A stretch of 64,000 bases of DNA from Hymenobacter sp. BT559. Its GTDB lineage: Bacteria > Bacteroidota > Bacteroidia > Cytophagales > Hymenobacteraceae. Below, in pieces: positions 34,245-43,651 of the stretch; the first letter of the stretch is position 1, and every line of letters begins with the position of its first letter. The position numbers and the translations under genes are program-made. The notes under the pieces were generated by a model, which saw only the letters and a program-made list of their open reading frames with translations, was not told the DNA's origin and did not search any database. The stretch covers positions 1 to 64,000 of the forward strand of contig NZ_JAELXV010000008.1 in the NCBI RefSeq assembly GCF_016427535.1, written 5' to 3'.

Positions 34245-35738
34245 CTACCCTTGCACCAACTCCGCTACAGCGGCCTCGAAGGTGGCGCGGCGGGCGGCTT
34301 GCTGCACCTGGGTGGGCGGCGCGGCGCGTACGGTGCAGTCGGCTATGGGGCAGCGCTCGCAGGTTTCGTTGACGGTGATGAGGGGCAAGGCTGGGTCGGG
34401 GAGGAAGGCTACTTGCTGGCGCAGGTTGTCGTCGCAGTGCAGGCCGATGGTCACGCTCATGGCGGGCTCGGTGGCGGTGCCCAGGCGGGCTAGCGAGAAG
34501 CACAGGTACTCGTCGTCGGTGCCTAGGTACTGCGAGCGCTGGGCGGCGGCCAGGCGCAAGGTGGTGCCGGTGGGTGGCAGGGCGCGGCCTTCGGCCAGTA
34601 GCTGCAGGCTCACCCAGCGGCGGCAAAGGTGCTCGTGCTGCTCGTTGCCGTGGGGGTTGTGCAGGCGCGAAAGGTGCAGCTCCTTGGTGAGGCGGTAGGG
34701 CGCGCCGGCCTGGTCCTGGTCGAAGCGCAGAAAGAATAAGCTGCTGAGCCCAAAGTGCTTGGGTAGCAGCGTGGCAATGCGCTGCATCAACATTTCGGGG
34801 CTCACGTCGTAGCGCGTGAGCAGGGCCAGCCAGGCGGCGGGCTGCCAGGTGGGGGCCGCAAACAGCTGGCGCAGGTCGCGCACCAGGCTGTCTTCCTCCA
34901 TCAAGAGCACACTCGCGAAATAGGAAGCTCGAAAGTTATTGAGCACTTCCTCAAACGAGCGGGGTTCCAGGGGGTTGGGGCTGGCGTAATGCCGCTCCTT
35001 CAGCTTTAAGTAATTGAAGCCTAACTCCCGACCTAGGACGAACGCCTGCTGGCCTCGGCTCAGCGTTGGTATCATGAGCAGGGTTTTGGTGGCGGGCCGA
35101 AACACCGAGCGCAGCCGCCCGGCCACCACTACCGGGTTGCCGGCCAGCGTGGTGCGGTCGATGGTGTAGCCGTAGTGCTGGGTCAGGAGGGTTTCGAGTT
35201 GGGCTAGGTCGAAGGGGGGAGTGGCCGTAAGGTGGTTAGTAGCCACAAATGCCTGCGCATCCTGCTCTAAGTCCTCAAAATAGTTGTCGTGCATCTCGCG
35301 GTACGAGCGCAGCGCGGCCACGAAAAAATGCTCTTGGCGCAGCTCGTAGTTGCGCGCAATCTCGAAGAGCGTGCTGATGAAGGCGTTCATCTTGGCCGGC
35401 GCGTTGGCGATAAGCTCGAACAGCTGCATGGGGTCCAGCCCATACAGTTCCAGCGGAAACTCTTGCAGCGCCTGCGATTGCAGCAGGTCGGCAATGGGCT
35501 CGAGGCGGCGCGGCAGCACCGTAGACGTTAGCTGGTCGTAGCGCACACCTAGGCACTTGCTCAGGCTCAGTATTTTATCGGCCTTGGGGTATTTTTTGCC
35601 CTTCTCAATCTCGTTGAGGTAGCTCACACTCAAGTCGCAGGCGCGGGCCAGCTCGGCTGGCGAAAGGCCACGCTCTTGCCGCAGCTCGCGCAGCTTCAAG
35701 CCAAAAATGAGACGGACAACCTGGCCGTGGTTTAGCAT
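34245..35738 (-). CDS. ScfR/RamB-type XRE regulator with IrrE-like domain
   Basis: 497 aa from the ATG at 35738; an ATG at 35801 would add 21 unlikely residues. N-terminal XRE helix-turn-helix (residues about 8-65, LRELRQERGLSPAELARAC, SYLNEIEKGKKYP). A middle ImmA/IrrE-like domain follows, and the C-terminal short-chain-fatty-acyl-type region ends with a Cys group NETCERCPIADCTVRAAP typical of RamB/ScfR regulators (DUF2083). Members control acetate, propionate or glyoxylate metabolism in other bacteria. Here it is divergent from pckA, separated by a 52-bp palindrome, and follows the tyrosine genes convergently. Acting on pckA, and perhaps sensing an acyl-CoA from acetoacetate, is inference. 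Confidence 0.85.
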   Translation of the reverse strand: MLNHGQVVRLIFGLKLRELRQERGLSPAELARACDLSVSYLNEIEKGKKYPKADKILSLSKCLGVRYDQLTSTVLPRRLEPIADLLQSQALQEFPLELYGLDPMQLFELIANAPAKMNAFISTLFEIARNYELRQEHFFVAALRSYREMHDNYFEDLEQDAQAFVATNHLTATPPFDLAQLETLLTQHYGYTIDRTTLAGNPVVVAGRLRSVFRPATKTLLMIPTLSRGQQAFVLGRELGFNYLKLKERHYASPNPLEPRSFEEVLNNFRASYFASVLLMEEDSLVRDLRQLFAAPTWQPAAWLALLTRYDVSPEMLMQRIATLLPKHFGLSSLFFLRFDQDQAGAPYRLTKELHLSRLHNPHGNEQHEHLCRRWVSLQLLAEGRALPPTGTTLRLAAAQRSQYLGTDDEYLCFSLARLGTATEPAMSVTIGLHCDDNLRQQVAFLPDPALPLITVNETCERCPIADCTVRAAPPTQVQQAARRATFEAAVAELVQG

Positions 35739-35874
35739 AAGGATAGGGGCGATGGAGGTAAAAGTAGGCAGCCAGCCAAGGCGCGCACGAGCCCAGCTCA
35801 AAAATTCTCAGCCATCCTAAAGTGCCGCAGGGGCATTTAAACCGCTTTTTTCTATCGACAAAGCTACCGCAGTT

Positions 35875-35926
35875 CGAGCGAATTATAATTGTTAGCGAAA
35901 ATTCGCTAACAATTATAATTCGCTCG
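35875..35926. promoter_or_regulatory. 52-bp palindrome, candidate operator of pckA and the ScfR gene
   Basis: Perfect 25-bp arms (35875-35899 and 35902-35926) around AA. Each arm holds the self-complementary AATTATAATT and ends with GTTAGCGAA/TTCGCTAAC at the centre. It ends 2 bp before the pckA -7 box, so a bound protein would block or recruit polymerase. It is the only strongly AT-rich block in this gap. Confidence 0.75.
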
Positions 35927-35928
35927 CG

Positions 35929-35936
35929 TACTTTTG
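35929..35936 (+). promoter_or_regulatory. -7 box for pckA
   Basis: TACTTTTG matches TAnnTTTG; the palindrome fills the region where the -33 element should be. The leader would be about 100 nt. Confidence 0.65.
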
Positions 35937-36040
35937 CCACTACCATTCCCACCTATCGCTCTCGTGGGGCCGGGGTACGCATCACCCTGGCTCCGCAATG
36001 GCCTTCTCAGTAACTCATTCTTACCACTCAATCCTCTTTT

Positions 36041-37690
<1,650 letters not shown>

Positions 37691-37768
37691 GTTGCTGCTC
37701 GTCAGGCTTGCGCGCCTCATTCCTCAATCTTCTCTCAAAAAGAGAACCGGACGACTTTCAACAAAAGC

Positions 37769-37805
37769 AAAACGGCTTTCAGCAGATGCTGAAAGCCGTT
37801 TTTTA
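37769..37805 (+). terminator. terminator after pckA
   Basis: AAAACGGCTTTCAGC and its complement around a 4-nt loop, followed by T6. Confidence 0.88.
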
Positions 37806-37856
37806 TTGGTTTCTTCTCCGGTAGTGGAGCAAAGTAACAGCATTTGTTTAGCGCGG

Positions 37857-37906
37857 CCGTTCAGGTGCGATTGCTTCGCTGCGCTCGCAATGACAGATGG
37901 TAATAG
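37857..37906. repeat. short GC-rich inverted repeat, GCTTCGCTGCGCTCGC type
   Basis: GATTGCTTCGCTGCGCTCGC followed by AATGACAG is a remnant resembling half of the GTCATGC...GAAGCATC family (same GCTTCG and ATGACA words). No complete second arm is seen. Confidence 0.4.
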
Positions 37907-37921
37907 GCAAGCTAGAACTAG

Positions 37922-39187
37922 CTACACCTTCAGCAACGCGGCTTCCTTATGCCCCGCCAACTGCTGCCACAGCAATATCAGCACGGCCTGGGCGGTGTAC
38001 TCGATGTTGGTTTGCCGGCCGCGGTCGATGTTAATCTGCCGGCTCACGGTGCCGTGGGGGGTGGCGCAGGCAATGCAAATAGTACCCACTGGCTTGAGCG
38101 GCGTGCCGCCGCCGGGGCCAGCGATACCGCTGGTGGCCAGCGCAAAATCGCACCCTAGGCGGGCGCGGGCGCCCTCGGCCATCTCGCGCACGGTGGCCTC
38201 GCTCACGGCGCCGTGTTGGGCCAGCGTCTCGGCATTCACACCTAGGAGGCTCTCCTTAATGTCGTTGTCGTAGGCCACTACGCTGCCGCGGAAGTAGGCC
38301 GAGCTGCCCGGTACGCTGGTGATGCGGGCCGCCACCGCGCCGCCGGTGCAGCTTTCGGCAGTGCCGAGCTGCCAGTTGTGGGCTTTCAGGATTTGGCCCA
38401 CTACCACTTCGAGAGGCGAGTCTTCTTCGGCAAAAATGTACTCGCCAATGTGCTCGCGCAGGGCGGGCAGCAGGGCCAGCATGCGGACGCGCAGGTCGGG
38501 CTGGCCATCAGGGGTGCCGGTGAGGCGCAGGCGTACACTGCCCAGGCTGGGCAGGTAGGCCAGCTTGATGTTGGGCGGCAGGGCGCTTTCCCAGTCTTTA
38601 ATTTTTTCGGCCAGGAAAGATTCTCCTAGGCCGGCCGTCATGACCACGACGTGCTCGATAGGAGCGAGGTCAAATTTCTGCTGGAGCTTGGGCAGCACTT
38701 CATCCTGCATCAGGCGCTTCATCTCGAAGGGCACGCCGGGCATGCTGATAAATACGGTGCCCTGGTCTTCTATCCACATGCCGGGGGCGGTGCCTACGGC
38801 GTTGTGCAGCACCTCGGTGCCCTCGGGCACCATCGCCTGCTGGCGGTTCACGTCGAGCATAGGGCGGTTGAAGCGCTTGAAAATCTCCTCTACGTGGTGC
38901 AGCGTGGGCTCGTGCAGCACCAGTTCGCGGCCGAAGTAGCGCGCCAGCACGTGCTTGGTGAGGTCGTCTTTGGTAGGACCTAGGCCACCGGTGGTGAGGA
39001 TAACTTTGGCGCGCTGCCGGGCTTGGTCCAAGGCAGCTACTATTTCGTCGGCGCGGTCGCTCACGCTGGTTATCTGGCGCACGCGCAAGCCGAGGCGGCC
39101 GAGCTGCTGGCCCATGAAGGCCGAATTGGTGTCTACGACCTGCCCATAGAGCAGCTCGTCGCCGATGGTCATGATTTCAACGTCCAT
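37922..39187 (-). CDS. cinA: CinA-family protein, nicotinamide-nucleotide amidohydrolase
   Basis: 421 aa. N-terminal MoaB/MogA-like domain (residues 1-170: MTIGDELLYGQVVDTNSAFMG, TTGGLGPTKDDLT) and C-terminal NMN amidohydrolase domain (residues 265-421: TAESCTGGAVAARITSVPGSS, ATSGIAGPGGGTPLKPVGT). Together these recycle NAD breakdown products (ADP-ribose pyrophosphatase and NMN deamidation). Length and domain order match the family. The start ATG is at 39187. Single gene, convergent with pckA. Confidence 0.93.
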   Translation of the reverse strand: MDVEIMTIGDELLYGQVVDTNSAFMGQQLGRLGLRVRQITSVSDRADEIVAALDQARQRAKVILTTGGLGPTKDDLTKHVLARYFGRELVLHEPTLHHVEEIFKRFNRPMLDVNRQQAMVPEGTEVLHNAVGTAPGMWIEDQGTVFISMPGVPFEMKRLMQDEVLPKLQQKFDLAPIEHVVVMTAGLGESFLAEKIKDWESALPPNIKLAYLPSLGSVRLRLTGTPDGQPDLRVRMLALLPALREHIGEYIFAEEDSPLEVVVGQILKAHNWQLGTAESCTGGAVAARITSVPGSSAYFRGSVVAYDNDIKESLLGVNAETLAQHGAVSEATVREMAEGARARLGCDFALATSGIAGPGGGTPLKPVGTICIACATPHGTVSRQINIDRGRQTNIEYTAQAVLILLWQQLAGHKEAALLKV

Positions 39188-39302
39188 GAAGGGGGGAGTG
39201 CGGAGTTTGGCAAGGTTTTTTAGGCAACTTTGCGTAGTGGTGCTTGCAGGACAGCTATACGAGCCGTCTGGTTTTTGAGCCCGCCTTTTCCTACTGATTT
39301 AT

Positions 39303-40124
39303 ATGAAAAATCTCCTACTAGCCCTGGCCCTGCTCGCCGCCGCGCCGGCCGTGGCCCAGACCAAAAAGACCACCACGACCAAAAAAACGACAACCACCAA
39401 AAAAGCCGCAGCCAAACCTGCTGCTAAAACCACGACCACAAAGAAAACTACCACTGCTACCAAAGCTGCGGCCGTCGCCACCCCGGCCCCCGCGCCCGTA
39501 GCGCCGCTCACCGAGGCCGAAGCCAATACCGGCCTCAAAGAGGCCCTGACTACCGGCGTAACCAAAGCGGTGGCCTTTGCTTCCGAAAAGGACGGTTTTA
39601 ACCTCAACGACGACATTCGCATCCCGTTCCCGGCCGATGCGCAGCTCGTGGCTACCACTCTCAGCGCGCTGCCCGGCCCGGTGGGCAAGGTGGCTGTGGA
39701 GCAAGCTACTAACCTCATGAACCGCGCTGCTGAGGTGGCCGCGCCCGCTGCTAAAGACATCTTCCTCAATGCCGTGCAGCAGCTTACCCTCACCGACGCC
39801 CTCACGCTCGTGACCAGCGGCAACAAAGACGCCGCCACCCAGCTGCTGCGCAAAAACTCGGAAGCTGCACTGGTGGCCGCCCTGCGCCCCAGCATCGTGC
39901 AGAGCCTCGACCAAGTGGGCGCCAACGCCGCCTACGCCAAGCTCATCGACCGCTACAACAAAATTCCGCTGATGACGCCGGCCAAAAATAACCTTACCGA
40001 CTACGTGACGGCCCAAACCGTGGACGGTCTCTTCATCTTGCTGGCCCAGCAAGAAGCCAAGATTCGTCAAAACCCGGCCGCACAGAGCACCGCCATTTTG
40101 CAGCGCGTGTTCGGCAAAAAGTAA
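39303..40124 (+). CDS. DUF4197 protein with Lys/Thr-rich linker
   Basis: 273 aa. Signal peptide (KNLLLALALLAAAPAVAQ), then a low-complexity linker (residues about 20-55) of KKTTTT-like repeats, then the DUF4197 domain: LTEAEANTGLKEALTTGVTKAV, FPADAQLVATTLSALP, and the C-terminal TVDGLFILLAQQEAKIRQNPAA. The domain is usual in Bacteroidota and Proteobacteria but has no assigned role. The repeat is A/C-rich at the DNA level (39360-39470) and looks prone to length change. The mature protein is periplasmic. Confidence 0.82.
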   Translation: MKNLLLALALLAAAPAVAQTKKTTTTKKTTTTKKAAAKPAAKTTTTKKTTTATKAAAVATPAPAPVAPLTEAEANTGLKEALTTGVTKAVAFASEKDGFNLNDDIRIPFPADAQLVATTLSALPGPVGKVAVEQATNLMNRAAEVAAPAAKDIFLNAVQQLTLTDALTLVTSGNKDAATQLLRKNSEAALVAALRPSIVQSLDQVGANAAYAKLIDRYNKIPLMTPAKNNLTDYVTAQTVDGLFILLAQQEAKIRQNPAAQSTAILQRVFGKK

Positions 40125-40129
40125 CCTAG

Positions 40130-40227
40130 GTCATGCAGAGCGCAGCGAAGCATCTGGCGTGGTGCAGTAACTAATAACGTAAAAATTTACTGCGCCACGC
40201 GAGATGCTTCGCTGCGCTCTGCATGAC
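40130..40227. repeat. GTCATGCTGAGC-type palindromic element, copy 3
   Basis: Arms 40130-40170 and 40188-40227: GTCATGCAGAGCGCAGCG and its complement, GAAGCATCTGGCGTGGTGC with one or two mismatches. It starts 6 nt after the DUF4197 stop and is followed by a terminator. Confidence 0.8.
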
Positions 40228-40248
40228 AGTTCTGGAAAGGATTAGCAA

Positions 40249-40286
40249 AAAAGGCCCCGCCACTCAACCGAGTAGCGGGGCCTTTT
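40249..40286 (+). terminator. bidirectional terminator after the DUF4197 gene
   Basis: AAAAGGCCCCGC-CACT...AGTAGCGGGGCCTTTT stem around a short loop, with A run before and T run after. It can serve both the DUF4197 gene and the convergent Asp-rich gene. Confidence 0.85.
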
Positions 40287-40307
40287 CGCATTTCAAAAAT
40301 TCAGCGC

Positions 40308-40670
40308 TTAGTAGTCACTGTCGTAGTCGTCGCCGCGGCTGCGGCTGCGAGATGAGCTGCTACCGCCGAAGTCGTCATCATCGTCGTCGTTGTCGAGGTC
40401 GTCGTCATCGTCGAGGGGGCCAAGGCCGCTGGCTCCGTCGGGGTCTTCGGCGGCTTCGGCGGTGGCAAATTCTTCTTCGGTCATGGCGGCCAGGTCCAGC
40501 GCCTCATCGTGCGAGGAGCCGGTGTCGCGCCACATCAGGTAATCGGCGTACTTGGCCGAAAGCTGGTCCTCGCCCGAGCCGCGGGTTTTGGCGCCGCCCG
40601 TGCGGGCAAACGTGTCGAGGTTATCGTCGTCGTCGAGGTTATCGTCGTCCAGGTTATCGTACTGTCGCAT
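40308..40670 (-). CDS. Asp-rich acidic protein, hypothetical
   Basis: 120 aa and very acidic. The N-terminus has three NLDDD-like repeats (DNLDDDNLDDDDNLD); the middle DQLSAKYADYLMWRDTGSSHDEALDLAAMT resembles a small folded helical core. Then a run of Asp (DDDDDLDNDDDDDDF) and a Ser/Arg tail SSSSRSRSRGDD follow. Could bind Ca2+ or a basic partner; no function known. The ATG at 40670 and typical codon use support coding, and a terminator lies on the far side. Confidence 0.6.
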   Translation of the reverse strand: MRQYDNLDDDNLDDDDNLDTFARTGGAKTRGSGEDQLSAKYADYLMWRDTGSSHDEALDLAAMTEEEFATAEAAEDPDGASGLGPLDDDDDLDNDDDDDDFGGSSSSRSRSRGDDYDSDY

Positions 40671-40766
40671 GGCTAAAAAGGGCAGTAGAGAGTGAATAGA
40701 TGAGGTTTCGGGGATTGATGCGAAGATACGGGCGGGGCCGAAATTGGGTTTGCGCCGGGGCGGCTT

Positions 40767-41483
40767 TTACTGCGCCGCCACGTCGCTGACCAGGGGAGCC
40801 TGGCCGTCTACCGTACCCCGGCTGCTTAGCACCCGGAAGCGGGCAAATAGTTCCTCGCCGTACCAGCCTTCGCGGCGCGTGAGCTGAATCACCTCACGGT
40901 GGCGCGCGTCGCGGTAGGCATACTGCTGCATGGCCGCGGCCGACTCCCAGATGCTGAACGTGGCCTGCCGCACCAGCGGTAGCTCGCCCAGCCCGATGGC
41001 TAGCCGCACGCCCGGCGCCTCGGCCAGCGCCCGGCTTGTGGGCTCGACGTAGCCCCAAAACCGCGCTGCGCGCCGCAGCCGGATGCTGGCCCGCGTGAGC
41101 ACCGCCACCGGCCCGGCCTCTGAGGCGTCGCCTAGGGTATCGGTCGGGTAGTCAAAGGGATTGGAACCGTTCCAGAGCCCATGTGAGCGCAGGGGGGCCA
41201 ATTCGGCGGTCCAGATTTCGCGGCTGCGCCGCTGGTAATCAGCCCACAGTGGGTGCGCCGTGAAGAAGGCCGTAGCGTCCTCGGCCGTGTCCCAGACACC
41301 TAGGAAGCCGTAGCGGTCGAGGTTGGGCAGAAAGCCGAAGCCGTTGGCCGCGCCGCTGCCCAGCAGCTGAAAAAAACGCAGGCCCGCTACCTTCCTTAGC
41401 GTGCCGGGCGAGGTGCCCATTTGGGCCAGGCCCCAGCGCCGCTGGCCGGGCTGCAGGGTGAAAATAGTAATGGTCGTGAGCAT
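40767..41483 (-). CDS. CrtA-like (spheroidene monooxygenase family) protein
   Basis: 238 aa. Family marks are FFQLLGSGAANGFGFLPNLDRYGFLGVWD and PVAVLTRASIRLRRAARFW, as in the heme-dependent CrtA carotenoid monooxygenases and their Bacteroidota relatives. Pigmented Hymenobacter make carotenoids, so a role in oxidising a carotenoid end group is plausible, but no other crt gene lies in this window. A domain like the DUF3291/antibiotic-monooxygenase dimer could also explain the similarity. It stands 18 bp downstream of the SUKH-like gene's stop on the same strand, so co-transcription is possible. Confidence 0.7.
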   Translation of the reverse strand: MLTTITIFTLQPGQRRWGLAQMGTSPGTLRKVAGLRFFQLLGSGAANGFGFLPNLDRYGFLGVWDTAEDATAFFTAHPLWADYQRRSREIWTAELAPLRSHGLWNGSNPFDYPTDTLGDASEAGPVAVLTRASIRLRRAARFWGYVEPTSRALAEAPGVRLAIGLGELPLVRQATFSIWESAAAMQQYAYRDARHREVIQLTRREGWYGEELFARFRVLSSRGTVDGQAPLVSDVAAQ

Positions 41484-41500
41484 TCGTTTTGTCTAACCTA

Positions 41501-41962
41501 CTACTCCGGCTCACTTGTTTCATATTCTCCTATTACTTCTTGCCAGAATTCGTTTTTCGCGTCAGGAATACTGCGCAAGAGCTGTACGGAGGCCGCGGCA
41601 TCGTCCGCCGTTTTGGCCAGTTCGGTAAGTAGGTGGGTAAAGTCGAGCAGCGTAGCCGCAACTCGGAGCGGTGTCCAGGTGCCGGCCCCGTGATAAGAAA
41701 AGTAAACCGGAAAGCCCGCTTCCTGCTCCAGGAAATCGACGTAAAAAGGGTCATCAAAATAGTTAGCCGCTACTACGTACCACGAGGGCCGAAAATCGCC
41801 CGCTTGCTCTCCCGTTAGTGGTTCGCCGGTAACGGCGTTGTAGCGATAACCCGCCTGAAATTCAGTGAATTTATCGGGTGTAGGGTAATGGTCCGGCAAA
41901 CACATTTTACCAACCTCAATCCCTCGTTCAATAAACTCGGCTACTTCTGGCGGAATGGTCAT
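41501..41962 (-). CDS. SUKH (SMI1/KNR4)-like protein
   Basis: 153 aa, soluble. The stretch PSWYVVAANYFDDPFYVDFLEQ followed by GFPVYFSYHGAGTWTPLRVAATL fits the SUKH superfamily, which includes many immunity proteins against secreted nuclease or deaminase toxins. The N-terminal helix and a Trp-rich core agree. No toxin is near, so the role is unknown. It precedes the CrtA-like gene on the same strand. The family match is by eye and therefore tentative. Confidence 0.5.
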   Translation of the reverse strand: MTIPPEVAEFIERGIEVGKMCLPDHYPTPDKFTEFQAGYRYNAVTGEPLTGEQAGDFRPSWYVVAANYFDDPFYVDFLEQEAGFPVYFSYHGAGTWTPLRVAATLLDFTHLLTELAKTADDAAASVQLLRSIPDAKNEFWQEVIGEYETSEPE

Positions 41963-42015
41963 AAGGTCTTAGCTAAGGGCGTGTCTAGAAATTATAAAAA
42001 GCACCTTATTTGTTT

Positions 42016-42105
42016 GTCATGTTGAGCCCCGCGAAGCATCTCTACTGCATCGCTGGAAAGCTGCTCGATAAGGTAGTAGAGATGCTTCGCGAGGCTTAGC
42101 ATGAC
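42016..42105. repeat. GTCATGCTGAGC-type palindromic element, copy 4
   Basis: GTCATGTTGAGCCCCGCG then GAAGCATCTCTAC in the left arm and its close complement in the right arm. Flanking words (TAAGGGCGTGT and the complement of TAAGAGCGTGT) form an outer second repeat. It lies between two - strand genes. Confidence 0.78.
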
Positions 42106-42153
42106 CGAACATTAAGATGCTACACACGCTCTTAATAAATGGCAGAATGCCAA

Positions 42154-42194
42154 AACAGCCACTAGAAATTCGATTAGAATCTCCAGTGGCTGTT
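42154..42194 (-). terminator. hairpin downstream of the PNPOx-like gene
   Basis: AACAGCCACTAG and CCAGTGGCTGTT form a 12-bp stem with one mismatch. It is 84 nt downstream of the - strand stop at 42278. Confidence 0.6.
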
Positions 42195-42277
42195 CGTAAT
42201 GTTGTAGACAGGCGGCTCGCTTTCGCTTGCAAATCAAAAATTTAACGGCAATCGAAAGCTGACAGGTCAGAAAGCAG

Positions 42278-42790
42278 TTACACTTTTACCTGAGCGTGTT
42301 GGTTCACGTCGTTCGAGTCGCTGCCTTCGCCCGTAGCTACGGCACGTAGGTAGCCATAAGCACGCGACAGCACGCCGCTCGGCGAATCCCAATACTCTGC
42401 TTTCTCGATTTTGACTTTCAAAATCATGATGTTTGGGTCTTCTTTGCCCTTCGGGAACCAGGCGCGCATGTCCTCAGTGTACAGCTCGGCGATTTTGGCT
42501 TCGTCGCGGTAAGCGCTGGCCGTGCCCGATACCGAAGCGTACACGTTGTCGCTGGGGTTAGAGTAGCTCAGGTTTACTTGGTTATCCTGTTTCACCTCGT
42601 ACACCTTGGCCGAGTCCTTGTCGGTGAGGAACAGCAGCGAGCCATCGGCGTCGGGCTTGATGGTGGCCATGGGGCGGCTGTGCAGCTTGTGCTCCTCGTC
42701 GTAGGTCGAGAGCATAGCGATGCGTACATCCTTAATTTTTTCGAACAGCTTGCCTAGGTCGTGGGTGACGGGCGTTTGAGATTCAGACAT
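42278..42790 (-). CDS. PNPOx-like flavin-binding stress protein
   Basis: 170 aa of the pyridoxamine-phosphate-oxidase-like fold (general stress protein 26 type). DVRIAMLSTYDEEHKLHSRPMATIKPDADGSLLFLTDKDSAKVYEVKQDNQVNLSYSNPSDNVYASVSGTA is the common core; such proteins bind FMN or heme, and their reaction is often unknown. The C-terminus (YWDSPSGVLSRAYGYLRAVATGEG) is typical of the Bacteroidota form. Single gene with its own hairpin downstream. Confidence 0.88.
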   Translation of the reverse strand: MSESQTPVTHDLGKLFEKIKDVRIAMLSTYDEEHKLHSRPMATIKPDADGSLLFLTDKDSAKVYEVKQDNQVNLSYSNPSDNVYASVSGTASAYRDEAKIAELYTEDMRAWFPKGKEDPNIMILKVKIEKAEYWDSPSGVLSRAYGYLRAVATGEGSDSNDVNQHAQVKV

Positions 42791-42929
42791 GGAAAGAGAA
42801 TTTTTGAAAGAAGAAATACCATGGAAGCGCCTAGGGCACCGCCCGGTGGTGGGTTGTGCTTACGGCCGAACTGGTTTCTAGTTTCCCGGTTACTACCTCA
42901 GCGCTGGTACTAGGACCAGTGCGGCTGCT

Positions 42930-43535
42930 ATGAATTTTTTGGCTCATCTGTACCTGGCTGGCCCCGACGCCACCGCGCCGGCCTACGCCGACCACCTGCT
43001 AGGGCAGTTTATTGCCGACTCGGTACCCGGCCGCCAGTTTGAGCAGTATTTACCTGAAGTGCAGGCTGGTATCAGGATGCACCGGGCCATCGATACCTTC
43101 ACCGACCAGCACCCCGTGGTGCGCCGCACCACCGCCCGCCTGCGCGATGCGGGCTATGGCAAGTACGCCGGCGTGGTGGCCGACATGTTCTACGACCATT
43201 TTCTGGCGCGCAACTTCGAGGAGTATGCGGGCGAAGCCCTAGGTGGATTTACCCAGCGCGTGTATGCAGTGCTGGCTGGCCGGGCGGCCGAGTTTCCGGC
43301 CCCGGTGCAGCGGTTTTTTCCGTATCTGGTGCAGCAAAACTGGCTGCTTGGCTACGCCGAAATAGCAGGCATCGAGCGGGCCTTGCAGGGCCTGAGCCGC
43401 CGGGCCTCGCCGGGCTCGGGCATGGAAACCGCGGGCGCGGAGCTACGCCGAAACTACGCGGCCTACGAGGCTGATTTTCGGGTATTCTTCCCCGAATTGC
43501 TGGCATTTGTCAAAGCTGGGCCATCTTCGCCCTAG
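42930..43535 (+). CDS. AcpH-family acyl carrier protein phosphodiesterase
   Basis: 201 aa of the AcpH/DUF479 family, an HD-like hydrolase that removes the phosphopantetheine arm from ACP. Visible are MNFLAHLYLAG, LLGQFIADSVPGRQ, GIRMHRAIDTFTDQHPVVRRTT and VVADMFYDHFLARNFEEYAG, which hold the conserved His/Asp metal ligands. Length matches the family. The ATG at 42930 is clear. gnd follows on the same strand 116 bp on. Confidence 0.88.
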   Translation: MNFLAHLYLAGPDATAPAYADHLLGQFIADSVPGRQFEQYLPEVQAGIRMHRAIDTFTDQHPVVRRTTARLRDAGYGKYAGVVADMFYDHFLARNFEEYAGEALGGFTQRVYAVLAGRAAEFPAPVQRFFPYLVQQNWLLGYAEIAGIERALQGLSRRASPGSGMETAGAELRRNYAAYEADFRVFFPELLAFVKAGPSSP

Positions 43536-43651
43536 CCAAAATCGGCCAACGGCCGGTCATTCTTACGTATAGCCGCCTGGTGGACCCTCGGGCGGCAGTT
43601 ATAGAACGCATCTCCCGACACCCTTTTTCTTTCAACATCCCTAATTTCCCG

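Noticed and set aside
37692..38273. 193-codon + strand frame after pckA
   Set aside because: It runs through the pckA terminator and the antisense of cinA, with no domain.
39318..40070. 250-codon - strand frame opposite the DUF4197 gene
   Set aside because: Gly/His-rich complement of the Lys/Thr repeat and the domain; no start context.
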